From Aldehydirespirator sp965205155 (lineage in GTDB: Bacteria > Actinomycetota > Acidimicrobiia > Acidimicrobiales > Aldehydirespiratoraceae), in assembly GCA_965205155.1 (NCBI GenBank), contig OZ242033.1:1984001-2048000 (forward strand): a stretch of DNA of 64,000 bases. Direction: 5' to 3'. Both the position numbers and the translations under genes were made by a program. The stretch's first letter is position 1. Every line of letters starts with the position of its first letter. Positions 47,196-55,023 of this stretch are shown here, in pieces. The notes beneath the pieces were generated by a model. That model did not search any database, was not told where the DNA came from, and saw nothing but the letters and a program-made list of their open reading frames with translations.

Positions 47196-48158
47196 ATGGT
47201 ACACATGGAGGGTGTTTCTTGGCGCATCTGGATCGACCGGCAACCGCCGCCCGAGGTCTCCATACCCGACGACGTTCAGCTGACTGACGACCTTGCCTGT
47301 GCCGACGGCGTGATCGTGGGCGCCGATGAAGAGTGGGACGCTTCGGTCTGTGACCGGCTGCCCCTTCTCAAGGTCGTGGCCCGCTCCGGCATCGGCTACG
47401 ACAACGTGGATCCGGCCGGGTGCGCGGCCAACGGGGTCGCAGCCTGCAACGCGCCCGACGCGCCCACCGTCTCCACCGCGGAGCATTCCCTGGCCCTGCT
47501 GCTGGCGGTGTCCAAGCGGCTCAAGCCGGCCGAGCGGCAGCTTCAGGCCCGGGCCGGCAACTACCGGGCCGCTCATCAGGCCCTCGAGCTCGACGGCAGG
47601 ACGCTGGGACTGTTCGGCTGCGGGCGTATCGGCCGGCGGGTGGCCCGCTACGGGACCGCACTCGGCATGAGGGTGCTGGTCCACGACCCGTATCTGGAGC
47701 CCTCCCAACTCCAGGCGGAGGGCGAGCCGGTGAGCCTGGACGAACTCTGGCGGAGCAGCGACGCCATATCGCTGCACGCGCCGGCCACCGCCGAGACCCG
47801 TCACATCGTCGACGCCACCAGCATCGGCGCCATGCGGCCGGGAGTGATCATCGTCAACTGCGCCCGGGGCTCGCTGGTAGACCACGACGCCCTGCTGACC
47901 GGTCTCGTCTCGGGCCATGTCGGCGGTGCGGGCCTCGACGTGACCGAGCCCGAACCGCTTCCCGCCGGTCACCCGCTGCTCGGACGGGACGATGTGATAG
48001 TCACCCCCCATGTGGCCTCGTCCACCACCGCCGGCGCGGTGCGGCTCATCAGCCAGGCTCTCGGTCAGGCAGTCGAGTGGCTGAGGGGCGGGACCCCCCG
48101 GCACCTGCTCGATCCGGCCGCGGCCGATCCCGCCGTGGACCGCAGGAGGGCGCGATGA
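47196..48158 (+). CDS. D-isomer-specific 2-hydroxyacid dehydrogenase
   Basis: The roughly 320-residue protein oxidises a D-2-hydroxyacid with NAD(P)+ or reduces the ketoacid. It has the VARSGIGYDNVD substrate-loop motif, the Rossmann motif LGLFGCGRIGRRVARYG, VNCARGSLVDHDAL with the catalytic arginine, the acid in DVTEPEPLP, and the catalytic histidine in VTPHVASST. The N-terminal catalytic domain is short. ATG at 47196 or 47205 could be the start. It opens the 47-53 kb operon; the next gene overlaps by 4 nt (ATGA). Its substrate may be a breakdown product of the operon's target compound. Confidence 0.87.
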   Translation: MVHMEGVSWRIWIDRQPPPEVSIPDDVQLTDDLACADGVIVGADEEWDASVCDRLPLLKVVARSGIGYDNVDPAGCAANGVAACNAPDAPTVSTAEHSLALLLAVSKRLKPAERQLQARAGNYRAAHQALELDGRTLGLFGCGRIGRRVARYGTALGMRVLVHDPYLEPSQLQAEGEPVSLDELWRSSDAISLHAPATAETRHIVDATSIGAMRPGVIIVNCARGSLVDHDALLTGLVSGHVGGAGLDVTEPEPLPAGHPLLGRDDVIVTPHVASSTTAGAVRLISQALGQAVEWLRGGTPRHLLDPAAADPAVDRRRAR

Positions 48159-49327
48159 CCATGCGGCGACTTGGGGTGGCCGTGATCGGCTTCGGCTGGA
48201 TGGGCCGGGTCCACGCCCGCGCCTACGCGCGGCTGCCCATGATCTTCGACGGGCTCGGGCACCGGGCCGAGCTCACCGTCTGCGCCGACACTCTGGCCGA
48301 GCGCCGCGCCGCCGCCCTGGGCGAGTTCGGCTTCCGCGAGGCCACCGGTGATTGGCGCGCCGCGGTCGACCATCCCGATGTGGACGTGGTTGCCGTCTGC
48401 GCGCCCAACGTGGTGCACTGCGAGATCGTCGAAGCCGCCGCCGCGGCTGGGAAGCACGTGTTCTGCGAGAAGCCGGTCGGGGGCACACCGGAGCAGACGG
48501 CCCGGGCCGAGAAGGCCTGCCGCGACGCCGGCGTCGTATCGGGCGTGGGCTACAACTACCGTTTCGTGCCTCTGGTGCAGCACGCCCGCAACCTGATCGA
48601 GGCGGGCGAGTTGGGGGAGATCACCAACTACCGGGGCCGCTTCTTCTCCATGTACGGAGCCGATCCCCTCGGTCTGCTCTCCTGGCGGTTCCTGCTCGAC
48701 CAGGCCGGGCACGGCGTGTCCACCGACATTCTCAGCCACGCCATCGACCTGGCCATGATGATCAACGGCCCGATCCAGCGGGTGGTAGGCACTGGTGAGA
48801 CGTTCATCAAGGAACGACCGCTGCCGTCCGCCTCCGGCACCCACTACGACCGGGGCGAGCCCGGCGACCCCGTCGGTGTGGTCACCAACGAGGACTACTT
48901 CGGCGCGATGGCAGTGTTCGCCAACGGCAGCCGCGGCACCTTCGAGGCGAGTCGCACCATGGTCGGGCCCCAGAGCCAGATGGCCTTCGACGTCCACGGC
49001 ACGGAGGGCGCCCTCAGCTGGAACTTCGAGACGATGAACGAGATGCGGCTGTTCAGGACCACCGACGGCGACCGCGGCTACACCACCGTCTACGCCGGCG
49101 AGCGCCACCCGTACCACGCCGGCTTCGTTCCCGGCGAGGCCAACTCGATCGGCTTCGAGGACGTGGTGACCATCCAGGACCACGAGTTCCTGGCTGCCGT
49201 GGCCGAGGGCCGGCCCCACTCCGCGGGGATGGAGCAGGCGCTGGAGTACGTGAGCGTGCAGGCGGCGCTGCTGCGAAGCTGGGAGACCGGCGCCTGGACC
49301 GACGTGGTCTCGGTGAGGATCGACTGA
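48155..49327 (+). CDS. Gfo/Idh/MocA family oxidoreductase (larger type)
   Basis: The 390-residue protein has the N-terminal Rossmann domain with GVAVIGFGWMGRVHARAYARL, the VCAPNVVHCEIVEAAAAAGKHVFCEKPVG segment with the catalytic Lys, and a C-terminal domain with DILSHAIDLAMMINGPI holding the Asp and His typical of the family. The family oxidises or epimerises sugars and polyols with NAD(P)+. CAGGAGGG precedes ATG at 48155, which overlaps the previous stop. The second family member in this operon (51713) is the inositol-dehydrogenase-like one; this one probably acts on a related or earlier intermediate. Confidence 0.88.
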   Translation: MTMRRLGVAVIGFGWMGRVHARAYARLPMIFDGLGHRAELTVCADTLAERRAAALGEFGFREATGDWRAAVDHPDVDVVAVCAPNVVHCEIVEAAAAAGKHVFCEKPVGGTPEQTARAEKACRDAGVVSGVGYNYRFVPLVQHARNLIEAGELGEITNYRGRFFSMYGADPLGLLSWRFLLDQAGHGVSTDILSHAIDLAMMINGPIQRVVGTGETFIKERPLPSASGTHYDRGEPGDPVGVVTNEDYFGAMAVFANGSRGTFEASRTMVGPQSQMAFDVHGTEGALSWNFETMNEMRLFRTTDGDRGYTTVYAGERHPYHAGFVPGEANSIGFEDVVTIQDHEFLAAVAEGRPHSAGMEQALEYVSVQAALLRSWETGAWTDVVSVRID

Positions 49328-49351
49328 TAGCTAGAGGGGTAGGGAGTCGCC

Positions 49352-49417
49352 ATGGAGACAGTGAGACTGGCCCGCGAGGCAATGGAAGCCGGGCGGGCCC
49401 GCCAGAGAGTGGGGTAG
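49352..49417 (+). CDS. 21-residue possible coupling or regulatory peptide
   Basis: ATG at 49352 is preceded by AGGGAG 5 nt upstream. It encodes METVRLAREAMEAGRARQRVG, a basic amphipathic helix. Its TAG at 49415-49417 shares its last base with a GTG of the SDR frame. It could couple translation between the dehydrogenase and SDR genes or be a small protein. Support is limited to the ribosome-binding site and position. Confidence 0.35.
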   Translation: METVRLAREAMEAGRARQRVG

Positions 49418-49422
49418 TGACC

Positions 49423-50262
49423 ATGTCAGGCTCGTTCTCCCAAGGCGTCGCCCTCATATCGGGCGGCTCCCAAGGCCTCGGCTACGCGGTCGCCGAGCGC
49501 CTGGTCGCCGAGGGTGCGGCCGGACTCCTGCTCGTGGGGCGCGACCCGGTCAAGGGAGTGGCCGCGGCCGCGTCGCTGGCCAGCGCGGACTGCCGGGCAG
49601 AGTTCGTGGCCGCCGATCTTGCCCATTCGCACTCCTGCGAGGAGGTCATCGCGACCCTGGACGACAGGTTCGGCACCTGCCACAGCTTCGTCAACTGTGC
49701 GGCCATCACCGACCGGGGCACGGTGTGGGACACCACCGCGGAGCTGTGGGACGCCATGCTGGCCGTGAACGTCAGGGCACCCGGACTGCTGAGCCAGGGG
49801 GTGGCGCGGATCATGGCCCGCGAGTCCGTCGAGGGCACGATCGTGCTGATCGGGTCGGTGGCCGGTCGGGGCGGCCCACCGAAGCTGCTGCCGTACTCCA
49901 CCTCCAAGGGGGCACTAGTGGCCATGACCCGCAACCTGGCGTTCTCGCTGATGCGGCACCGCATAAGGGTCAACCTTCTCTGCCCCGGTTGGATGGACAC
50001 GCCAGCCGAGGACGTGACCCAGCGCACCTTCGACGGGGCCACCGACGGCTGGCTGGAGCGGGCCGAGGCCGAGATGCCCTTCGGCCGGCTGATCAAGCCG
50101 CCGGAGATCGCCCGCACCATCGTGCATCTGGCCACGGGGGAGTCGGGGATGATGACCGGCGCGGTGGTGGAATGGGACCAGACCGTGCTGGGCGCGGGCG
50201 ACTCCGTCTTCCCGGACCCCCAGCTGGGTCAGTGGCCACCCGACTCCGTTACCGAGCCGTGA
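49423..50262 (+). CDS. Short-chain dehydrogenase/reductase
   Basis: The 279-residue classical SDR uses NAD(P)+. It has the cofactor motif ISGGSQGLGYAVAERL, the NCAAITDRG (NxAG-type) motif, the catalytic Ser in VLIGSVAGRGG, the YSTSK motif (Tyr-x3-Lys) and LCPGWMDTPAEDV. It also matches the polyol/sugar-dehydrogenase SDR group in general terms; substrate is not assigned. GTG at 49417 is an alternative start. The oxygenase-Rieske gene downstream overlaps the stop by 4 nt. Confidence 0.9.
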   Translation: MSGSFSQGVALISGGSQGLGYAVAERLVAEGAAGLLLVGRDPVKGVAAAASLASADCRAEFVAADLAHSHSCEEVIATLDDRFGTCHSFVNCAAITDRGTVWDTTAELWDAMLAVNVRAPGLLSQGVARIMARESVEGTIVLIGSVAGRGGPPKLLPYSTSKGALVAMTRNLAFSLMRHRIRVNLLCPGWMDTPAEDVTQRTFDGATDGWLERAEAEMPFGRLIKPPEIARTIVHLATGESGMMTGAVVEWDQTVLGAGDSVFPDPQLGQWPPDSVTEP

Positions 50263-51716
50263 CCGCGGCTGTGCGGGACTACAGCCTCACCGGGCAGGAC
50301 TCCGGCCTGGCCATCGACAGAGGCCTGGTGGAGGCGGAGTGGTTCCGCCCGCCCATAGACCCCGAGCGGCTCCGGGCCCTGCAGGTCCGCACCAACGCCC
50401 GAGCCGCCCGCGACACCCTCCTGTGGCTCGGCCTGCTGGCGATCTTCGGCTATCTCGCCTTCAGAGCGCTGGGCACCTGGTGGGCGGTCCCGGCCTTCAT
50501 GGCCTACGGCGCGCTCTACGGCGGTGCGGGCGACTCCCGCTGGCACGAATGCGGCCACGGCACCGCCTTCCGCACCAAACGGCTCAACGACATCGTCTAC
50601 TACATCGCGTCGTTCATGCTGTTGCGCCAGCCCACGCTGTGGCGCTGGTCGCACGTGCGCCACCACACCGACACGATGATCGTGGGCCGCGACCCCGAGA
50701 TCCAGTTCCCCCGACCGTCGCCGGTGAGCGCCGTGCTCGGCTTGTTCGTCCCGGTGCTGAATGTCCCCAAGGCAGTTTGGCGCACCCTCAAGCACGCCGC
50801 GGGGCGCATCGACGACGATGCCCGCGACTTCATCCCCGCTGACGAGCTGCCCAAGCTCAAGTGGGAGTCCCGGACCTATATCGCCGTCCTGGCCGGCACC
50901 GCGGCGTGGTGCGTGGCCATCGGCTCGATCGTTCCTGCGCTCTACATCGGGCTGCCCACCATCTATGGGGCGTGGCTGATGGTGTTCTTCGCCATCACCC
51001 AGCACGCCGGGATGCGTGAGGACGTGCTCGACCATCGCTTCAACTCACGCACCGTGTACATGAACCCGCTGTTCAGGTTCCTGTACTCCAACATGAACTA
51101 CCACGTCGAGCACCACATCTTCCCGACTGTGCCCTACTACGCGCTGCCGGCCCTCCACGAGGAGGTCAAGGCGCATCTCGCTCCGCCGACCCGGTCCACC
51201 GTGGCTGCCTACCGGCAGATCCTGGCCACCTTGAGTCGCCAGCGGCGCGAGCCGTCGTACGACCAGCCCCGCCCCGACGTACCCGACGCGGCCAGGGCGG
51301 GGCGGTCGTTCGTGGACACCGGGGTGGTGGTGTGGGCCGGGGACGTCCACGACGGCCTGGTCGATCTGGGACCGGCTGAGGGCCTGGCCGCGGGATCGGC
51401 CCGCCGGGTGGACCGGGGTGACGCCACCTACGCCCTGTACCGCCTCGACCCCGACGACGCCGTCACTGGCGGCGACCCGGGCTGCGAGTTGGTGCTCAGC
51501 GAAGGGCTGTGCACCCACGGCCAGGCCCATCTCGCCGAGGGCGCCGTACTCGACGGCATGGTCGAGTGCCCCAAGCACAACGGCTGCTTCGACCTGGTGA
51601 CCGGGGAGGCGCTGCGCTACCCGGCTACCGAGCCGATAACCCTCTACGACGTGGCCCTGCGCAACGGCCGGGTGGTGTCAACGTTGAGCCCCCGGCAGCA
51701 GGCTGCTGCGTCGTGA
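50259..51716 (+). CDS. Membrane di-iron oxygenase (MocD/desaturase-like) fused to a Rieske [2Fe-2S] domain
   Basis: The 485-residue protein has about four membrane segments and three histidine boxes: HECGH at 96-100, HVRHH at 132-136 and HVEHH at 282-286. These mark a fatty-acid-desaturase-fold di-iron hydroxylase/oxygenase. The C-terminus is a Rieske ferredoxin with CTH at 418-420 and CPKH at 437-440, the C-x-H ... C-x2-H pattern. In rhizobial rhizopine catabolism, a desaturase-like oxygenase (MocD) and a Rieske ferredoxin (MocE) are separate proteins acting with a reductase (MocF). Here they are joined, and no reductase is in the window. GTG at 50259 overlaps the SDR stop; the longer frame to 49725 is a shadow of the SDR. 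Confidence 0.88.
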   Translation: MTAAVRDYSLTGQDSGLAIDRGLVEAEWFRPPIDPERLRALQVRTNARAARDTLLWLGLLAIFGYLAFRALGTWWAVPAFMAYGALYGGAGDSRWHECGHGTAFRTKRLNDIVYYIASFMLLRQPTLWRWSHVRHHTDTMIVGRDPEIQFPRPSPVSAVLGLFVPVLNVPKAVWRTLKHAAGRIDDDARDFIPADELPKLKWESRTYIAVLAGTAAWCVAIGSIVPALYIGLPTIYGAWLMVFFAITQHAGMREDVLDHRFNSRTVYMNPLFRFLYSNMNYHVEHHIFPTVPYYALPALHEEVKAHLAPPTRSTVAAYRQILATLSRQRREPSYDQPRPDVPDAARAGRSFVDTGVVVWAGDVHDGLVDLGPAEGLAAGSARRVDRGDATYALYRLDPDDAVTGGDPGCELVLSEGLCTHGQAHLAEGAVLDGMVECPKHNGCFDLVTGEALRYPATEPITLYDVALRNGRVVSTLSPRQQAAAS

Positions 51717-52723
51717 GCGAGAAGACACGCATCGGCCTGCTCGGCTGCGGGCGCATCGGCGCCATCCACGCCGAGTTTCTCTCCCGCAGAGTGCCGGGAG
51801 CGACGCTCGCCGCCGTCTACGACGTGTTCGACGGTGCTGCCGGCTCGGTGGCCGAGGCGTCCGGAGCCCGCCACGCAGGCAGCACCGCGGAGCTGATCGA
51901 GTCCGACGACGTGGACGCGGTGGTCATCTGCAGTTCTACCGATACCCACATGGACCTTCTCGTCGAGGTGGCGGCGGCGGGCAAACCCGCCTTCGTCGAG
52001 AAGCCGCTGTCGCTGGACCTCGCCGAGGTGGACCGGGGGATCGCGGCGGCTGCCGAGGCCGGAATCGCCGTGCAGGTCGGGTTCAACCGCCGCTTCGACG
52101 CCGCCCACCGCCACGTGCGCGACCGGGTGGCCGCGGGCGATGTGGGCGACGTGCACCTGGTCCGCATCTCCAGCCGGGACCCCGACCCGCCGCCGATCTC
52201 CTACATCGAGGTGTCGGGCGGGATCTTCTGCGACATGACCATCCACGACTTCGACATGGCCCGTTTCGTGACCGGCAGCGACGCGGTCGAGGTCTATGCC
52301 GTCGGGGGTGTCCGGGTGGACCCGGCCATCGGTGAGGCCGGCGATCTCGACACCGCTGTGATTGTCGTGACCCACGCCAGCGGCGCCATCACCACCATCG
52401 ACAACAGCCGCCGGGCCGTCTACGGCTACGACCAGCGGCTGGAGGCGTTCGGGTCGAAGGGGATGGCGTCCTCGGACAACCCGGCTGCCGCCACCGCCCT
52501 CTACCGGGGGTCGGAGGGATCTCACGGCCCGCCGCTGCCGTACTTCTTCGTGGAGCGCTACACCGCGTCGTACCTGGCCGGGTGGGACGCCTTCGTGGCC
52601 ATGGTCGGCGGCGCGCCGTCGCCGGTGACCCTGGCCGACGGCCGGGCCCCGCTGGTGATGGGCCTGGCTGCCTGGAAGTCGGTCCGCGAGGGCCGCCCGG
52701 TGGCCATCGACGAGATCGGCTGA
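51713..52723 (+). CDS. Inositol 2-dehydrogenase-like Gfo/Idh/MocA oxidoreductase
   Basis: The 336-residue protein has the Rossmann motif GLLGCGRIGAIHAEFL, the catalytic Lys97 in VEKPLSLD, and Asp174 and His178 in FCDMTIHDFDMARF. These occupy the same positions as the Lys97/Asp172/His176 triad of the Bacillus subtilis myo-inositol dehydrogenase IolG, with a 2-residue shift. It probably oxidises an inositol or inosamine to a 2-keto form with NAD+. GTG at 51713 overlaps the oxygenase stop by 4 nt. Of the two family members in this operon, this is the closer to IolG. Confidence 0.88.
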   Translation: MSEKTRIGLLGCGRIGAIHAEFLSRRVPGATLAAVYDVFDGAAGSVAEASGARHAGSTAELIESDDVDAVVICSSTDTHMDLLVEVAAAGKPAFVEKPLSLDLAEVDRGIAAAAEAGIAVQVGFNRRFDAAHRHVRDRVAAGDVGDVHLVRISSRDPDPPPISYIEVSGGIFCDMTIHDFDMARFVTGSDAVEVYAVGGVRVDPAIGEAGDLDTAVIVVTHASGAITTIDNSRRAVYGYDQRLEAFGSKGMASSDNPAAATALYRGSEGSHGPPLPYFFVERYTASYLAGWDAFVAMVGGAPSPVTLADGRAPLVMGLAAWKSVREGRPVAIDEIG

Positions 52724-52756
52724 CCGATCATGCGAACCACCCGCACCCCATACCGG

Positions 52757-52801
52757 AATTGGCAGCGTTTTGCACGGTATGCGTGCGTAATGCTGCCAGT
52801 T
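52757..52801. repeat. AATTGGCAGC-armed hairpin, GCACG core
   Basis: Outer arms AATTGGCAGC and GCTGCCAGTT with the same GTTTTGCACG core as in the 397-582 array, 52 kb away. It lies between the inositol-dehydrogenase-like gene and a broken aldolase gene, near the likely end of the operon. Confidence 0.8.
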
Positions 52802-52830
52802 CGGTCACGGCCGCACGGGAGGGGACAGCC

Positions 52831-53465
52831 ATGAGGGCCTATGGAGTCCGCGGGCCGCCGCGCTGGAGGCCCAGGGCTACGCGGCCGATCCCGAGGCCGC
52901 GGCCACGCGGATACTGGACGGCTGGTCGGTGGAGGCCGCGGCGGCTTGCGGGGCCTCCGCTGCGAAGCTGCTGATCTTCTACCGTCCCGACCGCGGCGAG
53001 CACGCCGCGGTCCAGGAGCGTGTGGCAGATGAGATCCTCGCCGAGTGCCGTCGGGTGGGGATCCCGCTGGTGCTGGAGCCGCTCTTCTACGGGCTCGATG
53101 ACCCCGCCGCCCGCCGCGCCATCGTGATCGAGACGGTCGAACGGTTCGCGGCCATGGACCCCCACCTGCTGAAGCTCCCCTTCCCGGTGGACCCGATGCA
53201 CGAGCCCGACCGCAGCGTGTGGGCCGCCGCCTGCACCCAGATCACCGAGTGCTGCCACATGCCGTGGACTCTGCTGTCGGGCGGCGGCGACTACGCCTCC
53301 TACCGCGATCAGGTGGAAGTAGCGGTCTCGGCGGGCTGCTCCGGCTTCATGGCCGGCCGGGCCCTCTGGGGCGAAGCCGCCCTGGCATCCCCGTCCGACA
53401 GGCCGGGGATCATCGCCGACCTAGTCGCCCCCCGCCTAGCCGAACTCCGCAGCCTTCTCGGCTGA
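52831..53465 (+). pseudogene. LacD-like class I aldolase remnant, 5' deleted and frameshifted
   Basis: From about 52854 the frame encodes RAAALEAQGY, AATRILDGWSVEAAAACGASAAKLLIFYRPD, IPLVLEPLFYG, DPHLLKLPFPVDP, the TLLSGGG segment and CSGFMAGRALWGEA, the C-terminal two thirds of a tagatose-1,6-bisphosphate-aldolase-like (LacD) TIM barrel. About 100 N-terminal residues are missing. ATG at 52831, with a good GGGAGGGG ribosome-binding site, is in a different frame. GTG at 52929 could give a 178-residue fragment. A deletion between the original start and the barrel would explain this. It probably supplied or supplies the cleavage step of the operon's pathway. Confidence 0.65.
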
Positions 53466-53495
53466 GGCCCGCCAGACGCTCGGCGCCAGCCAGAC

Positions 53496-53837
53496 CTAAC
53501 TCGCGGTCGTGTTCGGTGGCGGGAGGCCGATGCCGAAATGCCCCTCGATGCGGGCCAGCCGCTCGCGGGCGTCGGCGAGGCTGCCGGTGACCTCGGCGAA
53601 GTTCTTCTCCGTCGTGCGGCGGTGATCCGCGAAGTCGTCGAGCAGGTGCTGCTGGCTGGACTCAAGGACCGCGGTCCGGCCGGCGAGTTCTCGCAGAGCC
53701 TCGTTGTTCTCGTCCAGCTTGTCGCGGGTCTTGGCGCCCTCCCGGCGTTGCTCGAAGATGCTCCCAAGCACGGCGACAAACGTCGCGGCGACAATCGTTA
53801 GTAGTGCAGCGTTCAGCGTGAGGAGTGCGGCCTCCAT
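53496..53837 (-). CDS. Small membrane-anchored coiled-coil protein
   Basis: The 113-residue protein has one N-terminal membrane helix (MEAALLTLNAALLTIVAATFVAVLG), a basic segment, then a long helical coiled-coil-like region with heptad-like leucines (LDENNEALRELAGRTAVLESSQQHLLDDF to LADARERLARIEGHFGI). No enzyme motif. ATG at 53837 follows a -10-like TAGGGT by 7 nt. Function unknown. Confidence 0.7.
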   Translation of the reverse strand: MEAALLTLNAALLTIVAATFVAVLGSIFEQRREGAKTRDKLDENNEALRELAGRTAVLESSQQHLLDDFADHRRTTEKNFAEVTGSLADARERLARIEGHFGIGLPPPNTTAS

Positions 53838-53844
53838 GCAAGCA

Positions 53845-53850
53845 ACCCTA
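53845..53850 (-). promoter_or_regulatory. -10 box TAGGGT of the coiled-coil protein gene
   Basis: Minus-strand TAGGGT is followed by 7 nt and ATG at 53837. The stretch just beyond it, at about 53866-53920, is noticeably A/T-rich. Confidence 0.45.
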
Positions 53851-54012
53851 GAGGCTGAGTCAACAGGAATACAACCCTAATATCATAGAATTATCCAAAG
53901 ATCACTCAGACTTAGGTTCTCGATGCCCGGCTGAGGGGAGGCGCAGTCCCAGCGCCTTCTCGAGGTTCGACAGGTAGTCGGCGTAGGCGCGCAATCGCTT
54001 GAGCGAGGGGAA

Positions 54013-54933
54013 TCAGTAGCCGAGGGCTACGTCTACTAGGCCGAGCAGGTTCTCGCCGGCTAGCCAGCGGCGCACGTTCTCGCGCACCCGGTTGGTGATC
54101 AGCGGCAGGCCCATCTCGCGGGTGTTGCCGATGTGGGGCGTGATCACGCAGTTGGGCAGGGCCCACAAACCTGAGTCGTCGGGCAGGGGCTCGGGTTCGG
54201 TCACGTCCAGAACGGCCCCCGCGATGGTTCCCACGCGAAGCGCGGCCTCCAGCGCGGCGTGGTCGACGTGACCGCCCCGGGCCACGTTCACCAGCCAGCA
54301 CTGCGGCCCCATCGACTCCAGCAGTGCTCCGTCCACCACGCCGCGGGTCTCGTCGGTCAGCGCCAGCGCCACCACAACCGCGTCGGCCCCGGCCACCGCC
54401 TCATGCACATCGGCCAGCGTCATCGTCCGCACTGCGCCCGCGAAAGCCTCCTCGGAGCGCCGCACCACCGTCACCCGGCAGCCCCACGGCTCCAGCAGGC
54501 GGATCAGCGAGCGGGTGATGCCGCCCCCGCCCAGCACGGTGATTCGGGTCCCGAACAGGTTTCGGCCCGACTCCGCGCACCACGAGTCAGCTGCCGCGAA
54601 CAGGTGGAAGTCCCGCAGTCCCATAAGCAGCGCGGCCATGACCCATTCCGCCACGGGATCGGCGTACACGCCCTTGGCGCAGGTCCAGGTCAGGCGGGTG
54701 TCGAGGTAGTCGAGGAACGGCTCCACGCCCGCATAGGGGAGCTGCACCCACTCCACCGACGGGGCCGCCGCGATCACCTCCGGGTACATGGCGGCCGCAT
54801 AGGGGTCGGCCCAGATCAGAGCCCCAGCATCGGCCAGGTCCGCCACGTCGCCGCCCGCGTCGCGCACCGCGGCCGCGAAGGCGTCGTACATCACCGGCCG
54901 GGTGTCCGGCGCAACCGCGACGAGCCGGCTCAC
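54013..54933 (-). CDS. D-isomer-specific 2-hydroxyacid dehydrogenase, second
   Basis: The 306-residue protein has ITVLGGGGITRSLIRLL as Rossmann motif, WLVNVARGGHVDHAAL, DVTEPEPLP and the catalytic His in ITPHIGNT. The N-terminal domain WVQLPYAGVEPFLDYL is typical of the subgroup that includes hydroxyphenylpyruvate/glyoxylate reductases. The GTG start at 54933 begins with GTGAGCCGGCTC, repeated 89 bp upstream at the upp stop. It is the last gene of add-M16-upp. The substrate may be linked to the neighbouring operon on the other strand, but this is inferred. Confidence 0.86.
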   Translation of the reverse strand: MSRLVAVAPDTRPVMYDAFAAAVRDAGGDVADLADAGALIWADPYAAAMYPEVIAAAPSVEWVQLPYAGVEPFLDYLDTRLTWTCAKGVYADPVAEWVMAALLMGLRDFHLFAAADSWCAESGRNLFGTRITVLGGGGITRSLIRLLEPWGCRVTVVRRSEEAFAGAVRTMTLADVHEAVAGADAVVVALALTDETRGVVDGALLESMGPQCWLVNVARGGHVDHAALEAALRVGTIAGAVLDVTEPEPLPDDSGLWALPNCVITPHIGNTREMGLPLITNRVRENVRRWLAGENLLGLVDVALGY

Positions 54934-55023
54934 GTGGCGTGTCCGGCGGTCACGCGACTGCGGCGACTGGTCCGGCGGCGACCGGTTCGGTGGCGGCTTC
55001 TCGCGGCGATGAGCCGGCTCACG
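54922..55023. repeat. 13-bp direct repeat at the upp-dehydrogenase junction
   Basis: GAGCCGGCTCACG at 54922-54934 (over the dehydrogenase start) recurs at 55011-55023 (over the upp stop). The two copies are 89 bp apart, with TCCGGCG recurring three times between, as after a small duplication. Confidence 0.7.
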
